A stretch of 64,000 nucleotides of DNA, taken from positions 6,109,001 through 6,173,000 of the forward strand of contig CP079103.1 in assembly GCA_019285755.1 (NCBI GenBank), written 5' to 3'. The stretch comes from Chitinophaga sp. E66. GTDB taxonomy: Bacteria; Bacteroidota; Bacteroidia; Chitinophagales; Chitinophagaceae. The notes under the pieces are model-generated. The model ran no database searches, was not told the origin of the DNA, and worked only from the letters and a program-made list of their open reading frames with translations. How positions within the stretch are numbered: position 1 is the first letter of the stretch; the number at the start of each line of letters is the position of its first letter. This document shows positions 42,526-52,300 of this stretch, one piece after another. The position numbers and the translations under genes are program-made.

Positions 42526-45009
42526 TCATTTAACTTTATCCATAATTGTAAATATTATCAAGGCCAATGAAGCAAAGCCAGTTGAAATTCCAAGTACTTC
42601 CTGTCCTGTCAATCCTTTCTTTGTTCCTTTTTGTGGGATATAAATTTCCGACCCTGGCATAAGTTTGGGGTAGCTGTTGAAGAATAATAATTTGCGAGTG
42701 CCTTTCACATCACCGTTGGCATGAACGACATAACTCCTTCTTTTTGCGCTTGCTCGGTATAGCCGCCGGCAGCCCTGATGTAATCCCTGAACCTGAGCGG
42801 CCGTTCAAATCGCACTTTTTAGGGAAATAAACTTCTCCAAAAATTTGAACGGTTTGAAGTTCGGTAGGTATTTTAATCATGTCACCTTCTTTAAGAAAAA
42901 GATCATATTTCGACCCTGGATTTTTCATGATTTGATTCAGATTAATGCCAACAAGCTGTTCTTTTCTCAACATCGAGCGTTGAAGGCTTTGTATATCAAG
43001 ACTGTCTTTAAGTTTATTGGCATAAAGCTGCATTTTATAATCCAACAGGGCACTGTCAGAAGCATTGGAAAATGTTTTCTCAGTAATACAGCACCGGCTG
43101 GGTACGCCTCCGGTTTAAGACCGCCGGCGCGTTGTAAAACGCTGCTAATGCGTTCACGATTAGAATTAATTACATAAGTTCCGGGATATACTACTGCACC
43201 GTCGATTTTAACGTTTTCCTGCTCATTATAGGTAGGAGATTTTCTTACAGTAACCTCATCAAACGGCTGTAATATGAAGTCTGACATTTCTTTCAGTTCT
43301 GACTGGATATCGAATTGGGCGACGATGGCAACAGCAGAGTCCGCAGCGTTGAATTCTTTTCCACGGATACGACGGGCAACTTCTACACGTTGAAAAGTGG
43401 CTGCGTCCTTCATTCCCGAAGCCATTAAAATCAGATCTTCAATGTGAAGGGAATCTACAAATTTATAATAGCCGGGATTATTTACTTCGCCACTGATTTT
43501 AATTGTAAAATGCTCCTTGAGTGCCAATTTCGAAAATACAACAACACTGTCTTCCCGCTGTAAAAGCAATTGTTGCTTGCCGCTGAGCACATCATTTAAA
43601 TCTACGTGAGTTCCCATTGGTGTCAAATCATCCCGATAGCGAAAAATTACAGCGCGGCTTAACATCGCATCTTCGGAAAGTCCGTCTGCTTTTTTAATAA
43701 GGTCAGCCAACGTCATTTGTTCTTCGAGCGCATATTCTCCAGGGTGGAATACGGCGCCTGAAATTGTAACACGATTGCTAAAGCGCTTGAGAATGGCATC
43801 TATATAATATTGATCGCCGGATTGCGGAGTAAATTGAGATACTGTAGATGAATCGATATTTACTACTTCCCTTTCTTTTTGGAAATTCTGTATGATCGAA
43901 TTAAGTCCCGATAAGCGATGTCAGTATAACCTCCTGCTGTATTAATCACATCTTGCAGCGTCTCGCCGCGCTTAACTTCAAAAATTCCAGGTCTTTTTAC
44001 CTGACCTACTATTTCTACACGGGTTTCATAAGGATTAATTTTCACAATATCCTGATCTTGTAAAACGATGTTGCTAGTAAGATCTCCGTTTTCAAAAAAT
44101 CGTACAAATCAAATTGAACGATAACCTGGCCGTTTCGGATAATCTGTATATTTCGAAATGAACCGTTTTCTCCGGGGCCGCCACTGACGTATAGGGCATT
44201 TGCGATTGTAGCGAGGGATGGTAACGTATATGTGCCTGGGTTTACGACTTCTCCGATCAGCAAAACTCGTATGCTCCTAATACTTCCAAGCGTTAATTGT
44301 ACGGATGTTTTGCCCGAATTAATTCCACTATAAATTGTGGATAGTTGTTTGGTGATCCTTTGCCTTGCTTCTTCAATAGTTAATCCGTTTACATATACCG
44401 GGCCCAGATAAGGTATCCTGATGTAACCTTCCGGTGAGATTTTAAGCTTGTGCTGCGCTTCGGAATATCCATAAACATCTATGATTAGTTCGTCCTCGGC
44501 GGCTAATCTATAATTGGGCGGAGTTGCCATTCGCAAATTCGGTTCAAAAGTCAGGTTCTTATTATTAAAAAGCTCCGCTCCGTAAATTAATGAACGCTGC
44601 TTTTCGGCTATTGTCATAGGTCTAATGTCCCGAGCACTGACAATACCGTCATCATTCACAGTTCGGGTTGTAATGGGGCTGCTCGTTGAACTCTTCGGAG
44701 CTGTGCCGAGTTCTTTATCAAGATTCAGCAGAACTATCCTGTCTTTTAGTTTAGCTACTTCGGAGGAAGGAATTCCTTTTGCCGGGCAACATTATCCAGC
44801 TGGTCGAAAGGTATATTATTTTTCCTCATTTCATCCACTATCTGCCTTATTTGATCATCATTCAGCTCTTCTACCTTTACTTGTTGAGGTAATGGCATAG
44901 ATGGTACCTGCGCATTGGATATAAGTGAAATAAATAATATGGCGACCTGAACTAAAAAAATCTTTTCATGTAAGTTTCTTGGTAAGGTTACTTTTCCGTG
45001 CCCCGGCAT
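42526..45009 (-). CDS. Wza-like polysaccharide export protein with about six SLBB repeats
   Basis: An N-terminal signal (VQVAILFISLISNAQ) precedes a Gln/Asp-rich linker, a Poly_export domain (NYRLAAEDELIIDVYGYSEA) and successive SLBB units: IRVLLIGEVVNPGTYTLPSL, VEIVGQVKRPGIFEVKRGET, VTISGAVFHPGEYALEEQMT, IKISGEVNNPGYYKFVDSLH, VKIDGAVVYPGTYVINSNRE and VQIFGEVYFPKKVRFERPLR. A C-terminal membrane helix (GISTGFASLALIIFTIMDKV) ends the protein. About 828 residues, the long form common in Bacteroidota. Frames break near 44750, 44080, 43880, 43075, 42770 and 42715. Confidence 0.88.
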
Positions 45010-45120
45010 TGAGCAAACAGTTTGCCCATGAGACGATAAACACAAATATATTAAAATATTACGTCGGTAATACTTGTATTATAACTAGTTATAAAATGTA
45101 TTGTCTAGAAACATATTTAG

Positions 45121-46406
45121 TTAAAGTCTAGCTGTGACGTTCTTTCTATCGATGATTGATTTCGTGTCAAATATGACTCCAGCGTCGTCATTAAGTAATG
45201 CCTTAATGTCCATTTCCAGGAAGACGTTATGTCCTACAGCCAGAATAATAGCATCATACTTTTTTTCTAATTTTTCAACGAGGGTAATGTTATAATGTTC
45301 CAACACTTGTTTTGCCGTAGCAAACGGGTCAAACACATCGACATTTGTACCAAACTGACGAAGTTCCGTAAAAATGTCAATTACGCGTGTATTGCGGATA
45401 TCAGGACAGTTTTCTTTGAAAGTGAACCCCAAAATCAAAATATTAGCGTTTTTGATTTCTTTTCCGTTCCGAATCATAAGTTTTACGACCTTGTTAGCTA
45501 CAAACATGCCAATAGTGTCATTTACCCTCCTCCCCGATAGAATAATTGCAGGATGATAACCTACAGATTGAGCCTTGTAGGCAAGATAATACGGATCAAC
45601 TCCGATACAGTGTCCACCGACCAGGCCTGGTTTATACTTCAAAAAGTTCCATTTTGTGCCGGCAGCTTCTAAAACGTCGTTTGTATCAATACCGAGGCGG
45701 TCAAATATTAAAGCCAGTTCATTTATAAAGCTGATATTTATATCGCGTTGGGCATTTTCAATTGCCTTTGAAGCTTCTGCAACCTTAATACTGGGGGCCT
45801 TATGCGTACCAGCTGTAATAATGGATCTATATAGAGCATCTACTTTGTCTGCAGCCTCAAGACAGGAACCTGAGGTAACTTTGACTATATTATCAAGTTT
45901 ATTAATTTTATCACCTGGGTTTATCCGTTCGGGAGAATACCCACAAAAAAATTCCTTATTATAAATAAGGCCTGAAGATTTTTCAATAAAGGGACACATA
46001 CCTCTTCAGTACATCCTGGATACACAGTAGATTCATAGATGACCAGGTCGCCTTTCTTGAGCACCTTGCCTATCATTTCAGTAGCGCGCTTGAGTGAACT
46101 GAGATCTGGGAGTTTTGATTGATCTATTGGTGTGGGTACAGTTACGATGTAAATATTGCAGGATGAAAGAGTTATTGGAATAGAAGATAGGCAAAGCCCA
46201 ACGGCCCCGTCACTGTTTGTCCAATTCCTGAGTACATTTGATAACTCAGGCAGGTTAGTTTCATTAGTATGGTCAATTCCAGCATATAATTCTTCAATAC
46301 GGGAAGATTTAATGTCGAAGCCAAGGACACTGTATTGCTTCCCGAATGCAACTGCAAGCGGTAAACCCACGTATCCCAGACCTATAACTGCAATTTTATC
46401 GGGCAT
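45121..46406 (-). CDS. UDP-N-acetylhexosamine 6-dehydrogenase (WbpA/TviB-like)
   Basis: NAD-dependent four-electron oxidation of a UDP-HexNAc to the uronic acid. N-terminal Rossmann (KIAVIGLGYVGLPLAVAFGK), VPTPIDQ, ESTVYPGCTEE, the catalytic Cys in GLVGGHCIGVDPYYLAYK and the C-terminal FKENCPDIRNTRVIDIF. About 429 residues. One frame break near 45995. With WbpB-, WbpD- and WbpE-like genes downstream on the same strand the likely product is UDP-GlcNAcA. It appears to be the first gene of the polysaccharide operon. Confidence 0.9.
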
Positions 46407-46896
46407 TTTCTAAATAAGATTTTCTGCGCCATTCCCAGCATGGTTCCAACGCAAATTGACGTTCAGGATCAAATTGGGGTGCACAGCGGCTGCTAGTTAC
46501 AACCACTCTGGTTTCGTAATAAAATCGGGCAAATTTATTAAAAATAGCATATAAATGTTAGCAGTCGGGAAATCTACATGTATCCTGCCAATTTTTTTGC
46601 GAAATTACAAACCATCTGGCATACTTAAGCGTATATAATTAAGCAGTGTGTGGACTTTTTGTGTTATATTCCTATTTTAAAATATTTGTTTTAAATCCAA
46701 CCCTCCTCCTGTTAAACAGTTATTCCTCCCGTTGACCATTGAAAAAATGTGAATGTATACTCCCTGTTCGCCACTAAATGCTGATTACTAAATTGTTAAT
46801 ACGTGGGTTTTGTGCCCTAAACGAAAAAAAAAACGCGGAAATTGTTTGGAGTAACGTCTTATTTTGTTTAAATTAGTCTAACAAAAATTAAACAAT
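46407..46896. other. A+T-rich divergent intergenic region
   Basis: About 490 bases separate the divergent polysaccharide operon and the ECF sigma gene. No ORF or RNA gene is supported. TATTTTG about 40 bases before the sigma gene ATG is a partial -7 match, and TAAATTTG on the minus strand near 46525 is a candidate for the polysaccharide promoter; neither has a convincing -33 partner. Confidence 0.35.
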
Positions 46897-47396
46897 ATGT
46901 CATCCGCTGAATTTAACACCCTATTGCTCAGCAACGCTGACTTCCTAAAGCCCTTCGCCATCACGTTGACCAAGGACGCCGAATCCGCCAAAGATCTTTA
47001 TCAGGAAACCATGTTCAGAGCGCTTTCAAACCAGGAGAAATACCTGGCAGGCACCAACATCCGCGCGTGGCTCTACACCATCATGCGCAACATCTTTATT
47101 AATAATTACAGGCGGAAATCTAAACAACACGTTTGTTTCGACAATTCAACAAACGATTTTTTACTCAACACCCAGCAGGTTATCATCGGCAACCAGGCGG
47201 AAAGCGGTTTGAGAATCAAAGACATCAAACCTCCGTTCACAACCTCCCCGTCATCTTTAAAAAGCCCTTCATTTTGTACCTCGACGGATTTAAGTATTTC
47301 GAGATTGCTGAAATTCTGGAAGAACCCTTAGGAACCATTAAAAGCCGTATCCATTTCGCCCGTAAAATGTTGAAAGCCCAGGTAGCCCGCTATTAA
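46897..47396 (+). CDS. ECF-type RNA polymerase sigma factor
   Basis: About 167 residues. Region 2 reads LTKDAESAKDLYQETMFRAL, then TNIRAWLYTIMRNIFINNYR; region 4 reads LYLDGFKYFEIAEILEEPLG, then TIKSRIHFARKMLKAQVARY. One frame break near 47215. No anti-sigma factor follows, and the next gene is 590 bases away, so regulation by a linked FecR-like protein is not apparent. It is divergent from the polysaccharide operon. Confidence 0.88.
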
Positions 47397-47982
47397 AATC
47401 GTATCTAATTTGTCTGAATTCTACTTTTCTACTACTATATCCGCCTGAGCCCCGGATATATCCATCTGAAACCACAATCCCTAAATTACCTCTGATATTC
47501 CTCGCCCGCTAAAACGGTCATGGAAAAGCTATATCCCGCCGCGAGCTTCACAGCCCGCAGCTATCGCTTTCCCTCTCGACCCCGATCCGCGGACACGGAA
47601 TCGCATTGCCCTTACCTTTGAGACCAGCTACCGCCGGGGACGTTTGCAACGCCATGAACACGCCGCATCCATACCGTACATATGCGGAGCAGTTACGGGG
47701 TACATACCGGGGAATACTAATACTGTGGACTTAGGGTGGAGATAAGGCGGAGATGAGGTGGACTTGATCAGTATATCATATTTATAATGAACGCTTTATA
47801 AAAAGGGAATTGCCTGGTGTGTAATCCGCGTTAATATTTCATGGTGCCTCATATTCAATAGGTTATGTTTTTAGAAGACAAACCGCAATACCACCGCATC
47901 AGCTTGCCATTCAACAATAAAAGGTGCCAAAATACCGGGAACTTGCCCTACATTTATAGCTGAACCATTTTCCGACACAATC
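47397..47982. other. Gene-free stretch between the sigma factor and idi
   Basis: No coding frame with support. The only structure noticed is the four-unit 11-base repeat at 47725-47768. Confidence 0.45.
47725..47768. repeat. Four tandem 11-base units related to the 8.2 kb array
   Basis: GTGGACTTAGG, GTGGAGATAAG, GCGGAGATGAG and GTGGACTTGAT follow each other without gaps. The string GGGTGGAGATAAGG, and GGTGGACTTGAT one unit later, also occur at 8325-8347. Confidence 0.7.
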
Positions 47983-48512
47983 ATGGCATTACCACCCGTC
48001 ATCCTCGTCAATGAAAACGATGAACCCGTTGGCACCATGGAAAACTGGAAGCCCACCAGAAAGGACTCCTCCATCGCGCCTTCTCCGTCTTCGTAATCAA
48101 TAGCGAAGGGCAAATGCTGCTGCAGCAAAGAGCGGCAGATAAATACCACTCCGGCGGCCTGTGGACCAATACCTGCTGCAGTCATCCGCTGCCCGGAGAA
48201 GATATTCCGTCCGCCGCGCACCGCCGGCTCTCCGAGGAAATGGGGTTCGACTGCCCGCTGGACGTGATCTTTAACTTCACTTATCGTGCCGAATTTGAGA
48301 ATGGACTCACCGAAAATGAATTCGATCACGTTTTATTAGGTACCTACAACGGACCCGTGCAGCCGGATGCTGCAGAGGTCCAGGCATATCGCTTTCTCTC
48401 TCTCAATGATATCCGCACGGATCTTGCCAGCCATCCATCGCATTACACGCACTGGTTCCATCTCGCCTTCCCTAGAATCGCCGAATTCATCGAAGCGCGC
48501 CGGGCCGGTTAA
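47983..48512 (+). CDS. idi: Isopentenyl-diphosphate delta-isomerase, type 1
   Basis: Interconverts IPP and DMAPP in isoprenoid synthesis. Nudix-fold protein with the active-site cysteine in LWTNTCCSHPLPGE, the metal and catalytic region AAHRRLSEEMGFDCPL (Nudix-like box) and the catalytic glutamate region LTENEFDHVLLG. About 176 residues. One missing A near 48045 splits the N-terminus (PVGTMEKLEAHQKGLLHRAF after correction). The convergent neighbour's end overlaps by 26 bases. Confidence 0.92.
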
Positions 48513-49211
48513 ATCCCAACCGGAAGCTGTCGCAGGTTTGCCGGATGTATAGGATAAAATCATAATCGGATGCTTCCAACGCAAATTTATATGCCGGCTG
48601 AAAACGGTTGACGAACTGGACGAGACTGTCGCCCCTGAGGCCCGTATACCTCGCTACCAGCGAATCGCTAAACCGTTCGCTGGCAAATTGCGCCTGCTCA
48701 TGGGCGATCAGTCTTTTCCTAAATGTACTTTTTGAACGGTTAGATGAAAATGATAATGCCCTGTATAGTTTTTGGATATTGATACCTACCCCCATCGGTG
48801 TAATGATCACCACTTCCCCGAACCTGGGGCGCCGGAAATTGAAAGCCGCTTTATAGTTCTCCCGGTCTTCCAATGAATCCAGTGCCGTTTCCGGTGCCGT
48901 ATCTCCACCCCGGCCAACTGCTCAATTTTGGGATGCAGGAAAATCCGAAAGAAGCCGGTTCCTACCACGGCAGGAAAGGGCAGATGCCCCAGTGCCTGGA
49001 TCAGCAGCGTATCGCCGGCGCGCGCCGGGATGGAAAATTTGCCGTCCTGGCCGGTGAGGATGGTGGCGTGACTATGGATATTGGTGACTGCCGCTCCCGG
49101 AACCGGTAGCGAATCATGTCCGTAAACGGTGCCCTGCGCCTGCTGCGCCCTGGCGATGCCGGCATGTATTGTCAGCAATACGGATATCCACAGGTAATAG
49201 AGCGGCTTCAT
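48487..49211 (-). CDS. Secreted protein with a carboxypeptidase-regulatory-like domain
   Basis: A signal peptide (LWISVLLTIHAGIARAQ) is followed by a CarboxypepD_reg-like beta sandwich (QGTVYGHDSLPVPGAAVTNI, LTGQDGKFSIPARAGDTLLI) and a helical C-terminal part (FGEVVIITPMGVGINIQKLY, DSLVQFVNRFQPAYKFAL) found in small Bacteroidota surface proteins. About 242 residues. One frame break near 48905. The role is unknown. Confidence 0.72.
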
Positions 49212-49262
49212 TTCCTGAAGATATTCCAGCCGGTTCTAAATAAAAGTTAAAATAGAAAGGGG

Positions 49263-49773
49263 TTATTTTTCGCGATCTGCCTTCAGCGAACGGATCATTT
49301 CGCCATAGCTCATACCCCGTTCCAGGGCATTTAGGGACGCAGCGATGCGCTTTGCCCGTGTTTCATCCGTCTTGGCGTCGTCTATCCATTTCGAGAAATA
49401 TCGCTGGTGACTGGGGGCCAATTGTTCGAAAAATTCCTTCGCAAAGGGTAGGTCAGTCAGGCAGTCGATAAAATCGATATTCATCTGATAGGCCTGCTTA
49501 TCTTCTTCCAGCGATAGCTGGACAGCAGCTCCTGCTTTTTACCAATTCCTTTCCGCATGGCAGCATTGATGGGAAGAATAAAAGCGCCGTCACCAGCGGG
49601 CAAAAGAGCGGTTTGTGCGATGGGGTGATTATCCAGCAGGCCCTTGACACGAAACGATTGCTTCATACCCGGTTTGAGCTGAAATGCGATCTCCAGCGTT
49701 ATCTCCGGTAGGTCCAGCCGGTTTTATCGCCGGCATCGGCAAATTTTTTCAGCACAGCGGTGAATCGGGTCAT
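49263..49773 (-). CDS. YdeI/DUF1905-type protein
   Basis: About 170 residues. The N-terminal half (MTRFTAVLKKFADAGDKTGW, QSFRVKGLLDNHPIAQTALL, GAFILPINAAMRKGIG) is a DUF1905 beta barrel and the C-terminal half (LAPSHQRYFSKWIDDAKTDE, TRAKRIAASLNALERGMSYG) is the YdeI/OmpD-associated helical motif. Relatives have been linked to protection against peptides, but no activity is established here. Frames break near 49710 and 49515. Confidence 0.75.
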
Positions 49774-49795
49774 GCCCCAAAATACATCAATTCCA

Positions 49796-50322
49796 TCAGT
49801 AACCGTAGCGGAGCCTGCGATATTGCCCGGCCGTATCCGGCCGGTAAGTGATATGCGGGTAACCGCCATTTACCTTTCGGTCGAATTGCCGGTACTCTAC
49901 GATGCTGGAGTCTTTCTTCGTAAAAATGATCCTGCCCGTGAGGTCAACGCCGAGCCAAAGCTCGTTGCTTACCGGCATGTTGTAAACGGGATAATGCGCA
50001 AAATCGATGACCATGGAGTCAAGATATTGATAGGAGATGTGGAGATAATGAAAGCCCGCTTCGCGCATGGATTGCATCCCGGCGCGGGTGTAATCGCTGT
50101 AATATTCGAACTGTTGTAGATCGAAGGGGAAATGCCCTTTATCCCTCGTATAGCGTTTGATGGCGCTTGAGAATGCATACGTAGGGTGGATTTTTCGCTT
50201 CTTTTTCTTGACGCCGATCGGCAGCAAGTCTCCAAAAGGATTCGAAAAGTCGAATGTGCGCGTTGAGCCGCAGGAGGATAGGATGAAGCCACATGCTATC
50301 AGGCATAGTAAACTTTTTTCAT
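49796..50322 (-). CDS. Putative lipoprotein of unknown function
   Basis: After restoring one A in the AAAAAA run near 50315 the start reads MKKSLLCLIACGFILSSCGS, a lipoprotein signal with lipobox LSSC. The mature part (HPTYAFSSAIKRYTRDKGHF, FEYYSDYTRAGMQSMREAGF, YPVYNMPVSNELWLGVDLTG) has a polar mixed alpha/beta character. About 176 residues. I do not recognise a family. Confidence 0.6.
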
Positions 50323-50379
50323 TTGTCGGGATTAATAGGGCAATATTAACCGATCAACTGTTAACTAAAATCCAAATAG

Positions 50380-51216
50380 TTATTGCATACATGCGAGATG
50401 AACAGGATCGTGCCCGAAGTGTCGGATAAAGGCGCTGCGCAGACAGGAAGTAGTTTCGAAGCCGCATCGGATTGCTGTTATTAACAGGGATTTGCCATTA
50501 CGAAGCAGGAGGTGGAAGGCATGATACATCACGAGCATCTGTTGGTAATCCCTGGGTGTAATTCCAAATTCCTGCTGGAAGCCATTCAGGAATTTATACC
50601 GGCTGATATTGAAATGCGCGGCCAGGTGATGCGGGTCGGTGAGCAGGCCGGGGTCTAGCCGGGCCTGGTTAAAAATGTTGATCAGTGCCACCTTGTTAGC
50701 CGGTGTAAGGCGGACATGCCGTTTGCTGGCGGCCATTCTGTTTTGCATAGCGGCGGCCAGCAGCAGATCGATGCAAACGCGGCGAAGGAAGCAGGCTGCT
50801 ACTTCGCCGATGTAAGTACAATGCAGTACCTGGCTCAGTAATATGTTAACGAGTTCGTTAGCATGCAGGTGTAACGCTGGCTGACCGCCATGGAGCCAGG
50901 CGGCTGCCCTGCTGGCCAGGGGCGAAAGCTGCGGCCATGTGGCGGAAAGGCGAATGAGGTCTGCCGGGTGAATATCCGCGCTGAAGGCGCAGTAGTACAT
51001 ATCGGCGGAAAGCTGTTGGAAAGAGTCGTTGGTGCTTGTTTCCGGCAGTGCCCCGGATTCAAAGAAGGCGGTTTTGTCTGCTTGTTCACAGGCCATCACC
51101 CTTTGCAGAACCTGTAATGAACAATTTGGTTCACGTTGCAGGGCGGCAGCGAGCCGGAGGGGTTCGTGCGTGATGATATCGTGGATGCGGATGGTAAACG
51201 GCGCCACGCGTATCAC
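50380..51216 (-). CDS. AraC family transcriptional regulator
   Basis: 278 residues, frame intact. The C-terminal double helix-turn-helix is recognisable: LLTDPHHLAAHFNISRYKFL, NGFQQEFGITPRDYQQMLVM and LLRNGKSLLITAIRCGFETT, then RHFGHDPVHL. The N-terminal effector domain (LRLAAALQREPNCSLQVLQR) is not assigned. The GTG at 51216 is the first start in the frame as drawn. It lies 25 bases downstream of another regulator-like gene on the same strand, so the two may be co-transcribed. Confidence 0.83.
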   Translation of the reverse strand: MIRVAPFTIRIHDIITHEPLRLAAALQREPNCSLQVLQRVMACEQADKTAFFESGALPETSTNDSFQQLSADMYYCAFSADIHPADLIRLSATWPQLSPLASRAAAWLHGGQPALHLHANELVNILLSQVLHCTYIGEVAACFLRRVCIDLLLAAAMQNRMAASKRHVRLTPANKVALINIFNQARLDPGLLTDPHHLAAHFNISRYKFLNGFQQEFGITPRDYQQMLVMYHAFHLLLRNGKSLLITAIRCGFETTSCLRSAFIRHFGHDPVHLACMQ

Positions 51217-51241
51217 CTGACTGATGCGATCGTGCGCACTG

Positions 51242-52150
51242 TCAGCAAAAAATGCTTCGACGCGCAGGGTATCTGAAGCGGCCAGTAATCTTGCGGTATT
51301 TGGCGCAAGTCTTTCTCCAAAGTGTTTCCGGTATTATTGGCAAACGTCTTGTTCCCGGTGGGGGCGGGGAGGGAGGAGTTGCCGGAGTAACCGTTTTGCG
51401 ATGCGGCCGTGTTTCGTGAAGGAAATAGCGGTAGATATTCCGCATGTTGAGCCGGAAATGCGGCGACCGGTAATGCCGGGCTTCCAGCAGGTACATCATG
51501 CTATAGCGCTCATGGCGGAAAAAGAAATCTTTAAGGTGAAGGAACTCTGGTAATGAATATCGCGGTGTTGGGTGAAGCTCACGGGCAATGCTGTAGATCT
51601 GCATGAACGAGGGAGCTTGATCCAACGAAGGGAAGCCCGGTTGAAAGGTCGGGGGTAGTGGATGAAACAGGAGGTCGTGCAGAAGGATGGCAATATACTG
51701 ATCGGCTGGTTTTCGTTTCCGGCGGTTTCTCCGTGAGCCTGGTTGCCTGATCCAGCTCCAGTATTTCAGGCATTGCAGGGTGTGGAGCCAGGCGGCATGG
51801 TAGTGTTTCCGGTATAAGAGCGCCATGCTTTCGAGCGCGCGGTATTCCGGTGGTGTTAAAGCGTTACGGGGAATATAGGACCGGAAGCTCTTCGCCCCAA
51901 GTCCCAATGAGGTCAGGAAGTCGCTCCCTTCCTGGGTGATCCTGAGCAATCCTCCCGTATCTATCAGCAGATAATGTTTTTCTAGTTGCCGGATCGTGGC
52001 CAGCGTTGGCTCTGTCGCTAATGCGCTGCCTGCCAGGGCTTCGTCCCGCGTACTCATACCGCTACGCTCTACCCAGATAAGCATCCGGATGTGCTCCTTT
52101 GACAAAACGCCGGCATATCGGCCTGCGGGTACTTTACCGGAGGTTTTCAT
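51242..52150 (-). CDS. Hypothetical protein with a winged-helix-like N-terminus
   Basis: About 302 residues, frame intact. Residues 15-85 (GVLSKEHIRMLIWVERSGMS, TIRQLEKHYLLIDTGGLLRI, TQEGSDFLTSLG) look like a winged helix with a wing ending in an ITxEG motif. The rest is rich in aromatic and basic residues (KHYHAAWLHTLQCLKYWSWI) with a Pro-rich tail (TPATPPSPPPPGTRR). It could be a regulator with an unknown C-terminal domain. The ATG at 52150 is preferred to 52186. No close family was recognised. Confidence 0.55.
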   Translation of the reverse strand: MKTSGKVPAGRYAGVLSKEHIRMLIWVERSGMSTRDEALAGSALATEPTLATIRQLEKHYLLIDTGGLLRITQEGSDFLTSLGLGAKSFRSYIPRNALTPPEYRALESMALLYRKHYHAAWLHTLQCLKYWSWIRQPGSRRNRRKRKPADQYIAILLHDLLFHPLPPTFQPGFPSLDQAPSFMQIYSIARELHPTPRYSLPEFLHLKDFFFRHERYSMMYLLEARHYRSPHFRLNMRNIYRYFLHETRPHRKTVTPATPPSPPPPGTRRLPIIPETLWRKTCAKYRKITGRFRYPARRSIFC

Positions 52151-52300
52151 AACGCTGGGTTTGGGGTGGCAAATGGTCAGACACATACGTATTTGTATGG
52201 GGCGCAGGTGAATAATTTCGGTTGATATAATAATAGATGCGCCCCGGCCTTGTTGGGGTAATATAACCAGGGCTTTTAGGGCGTTTATTTATCGGAGCGG

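Noticed and set aside
47521..47630. Short ORF starting MEKLYPAASFTARSYRF in the gap before idi
   Set aside because: 33 codons of Arg/Ser/Pro-rich sequence with no promoter, terminator or family resemblance.
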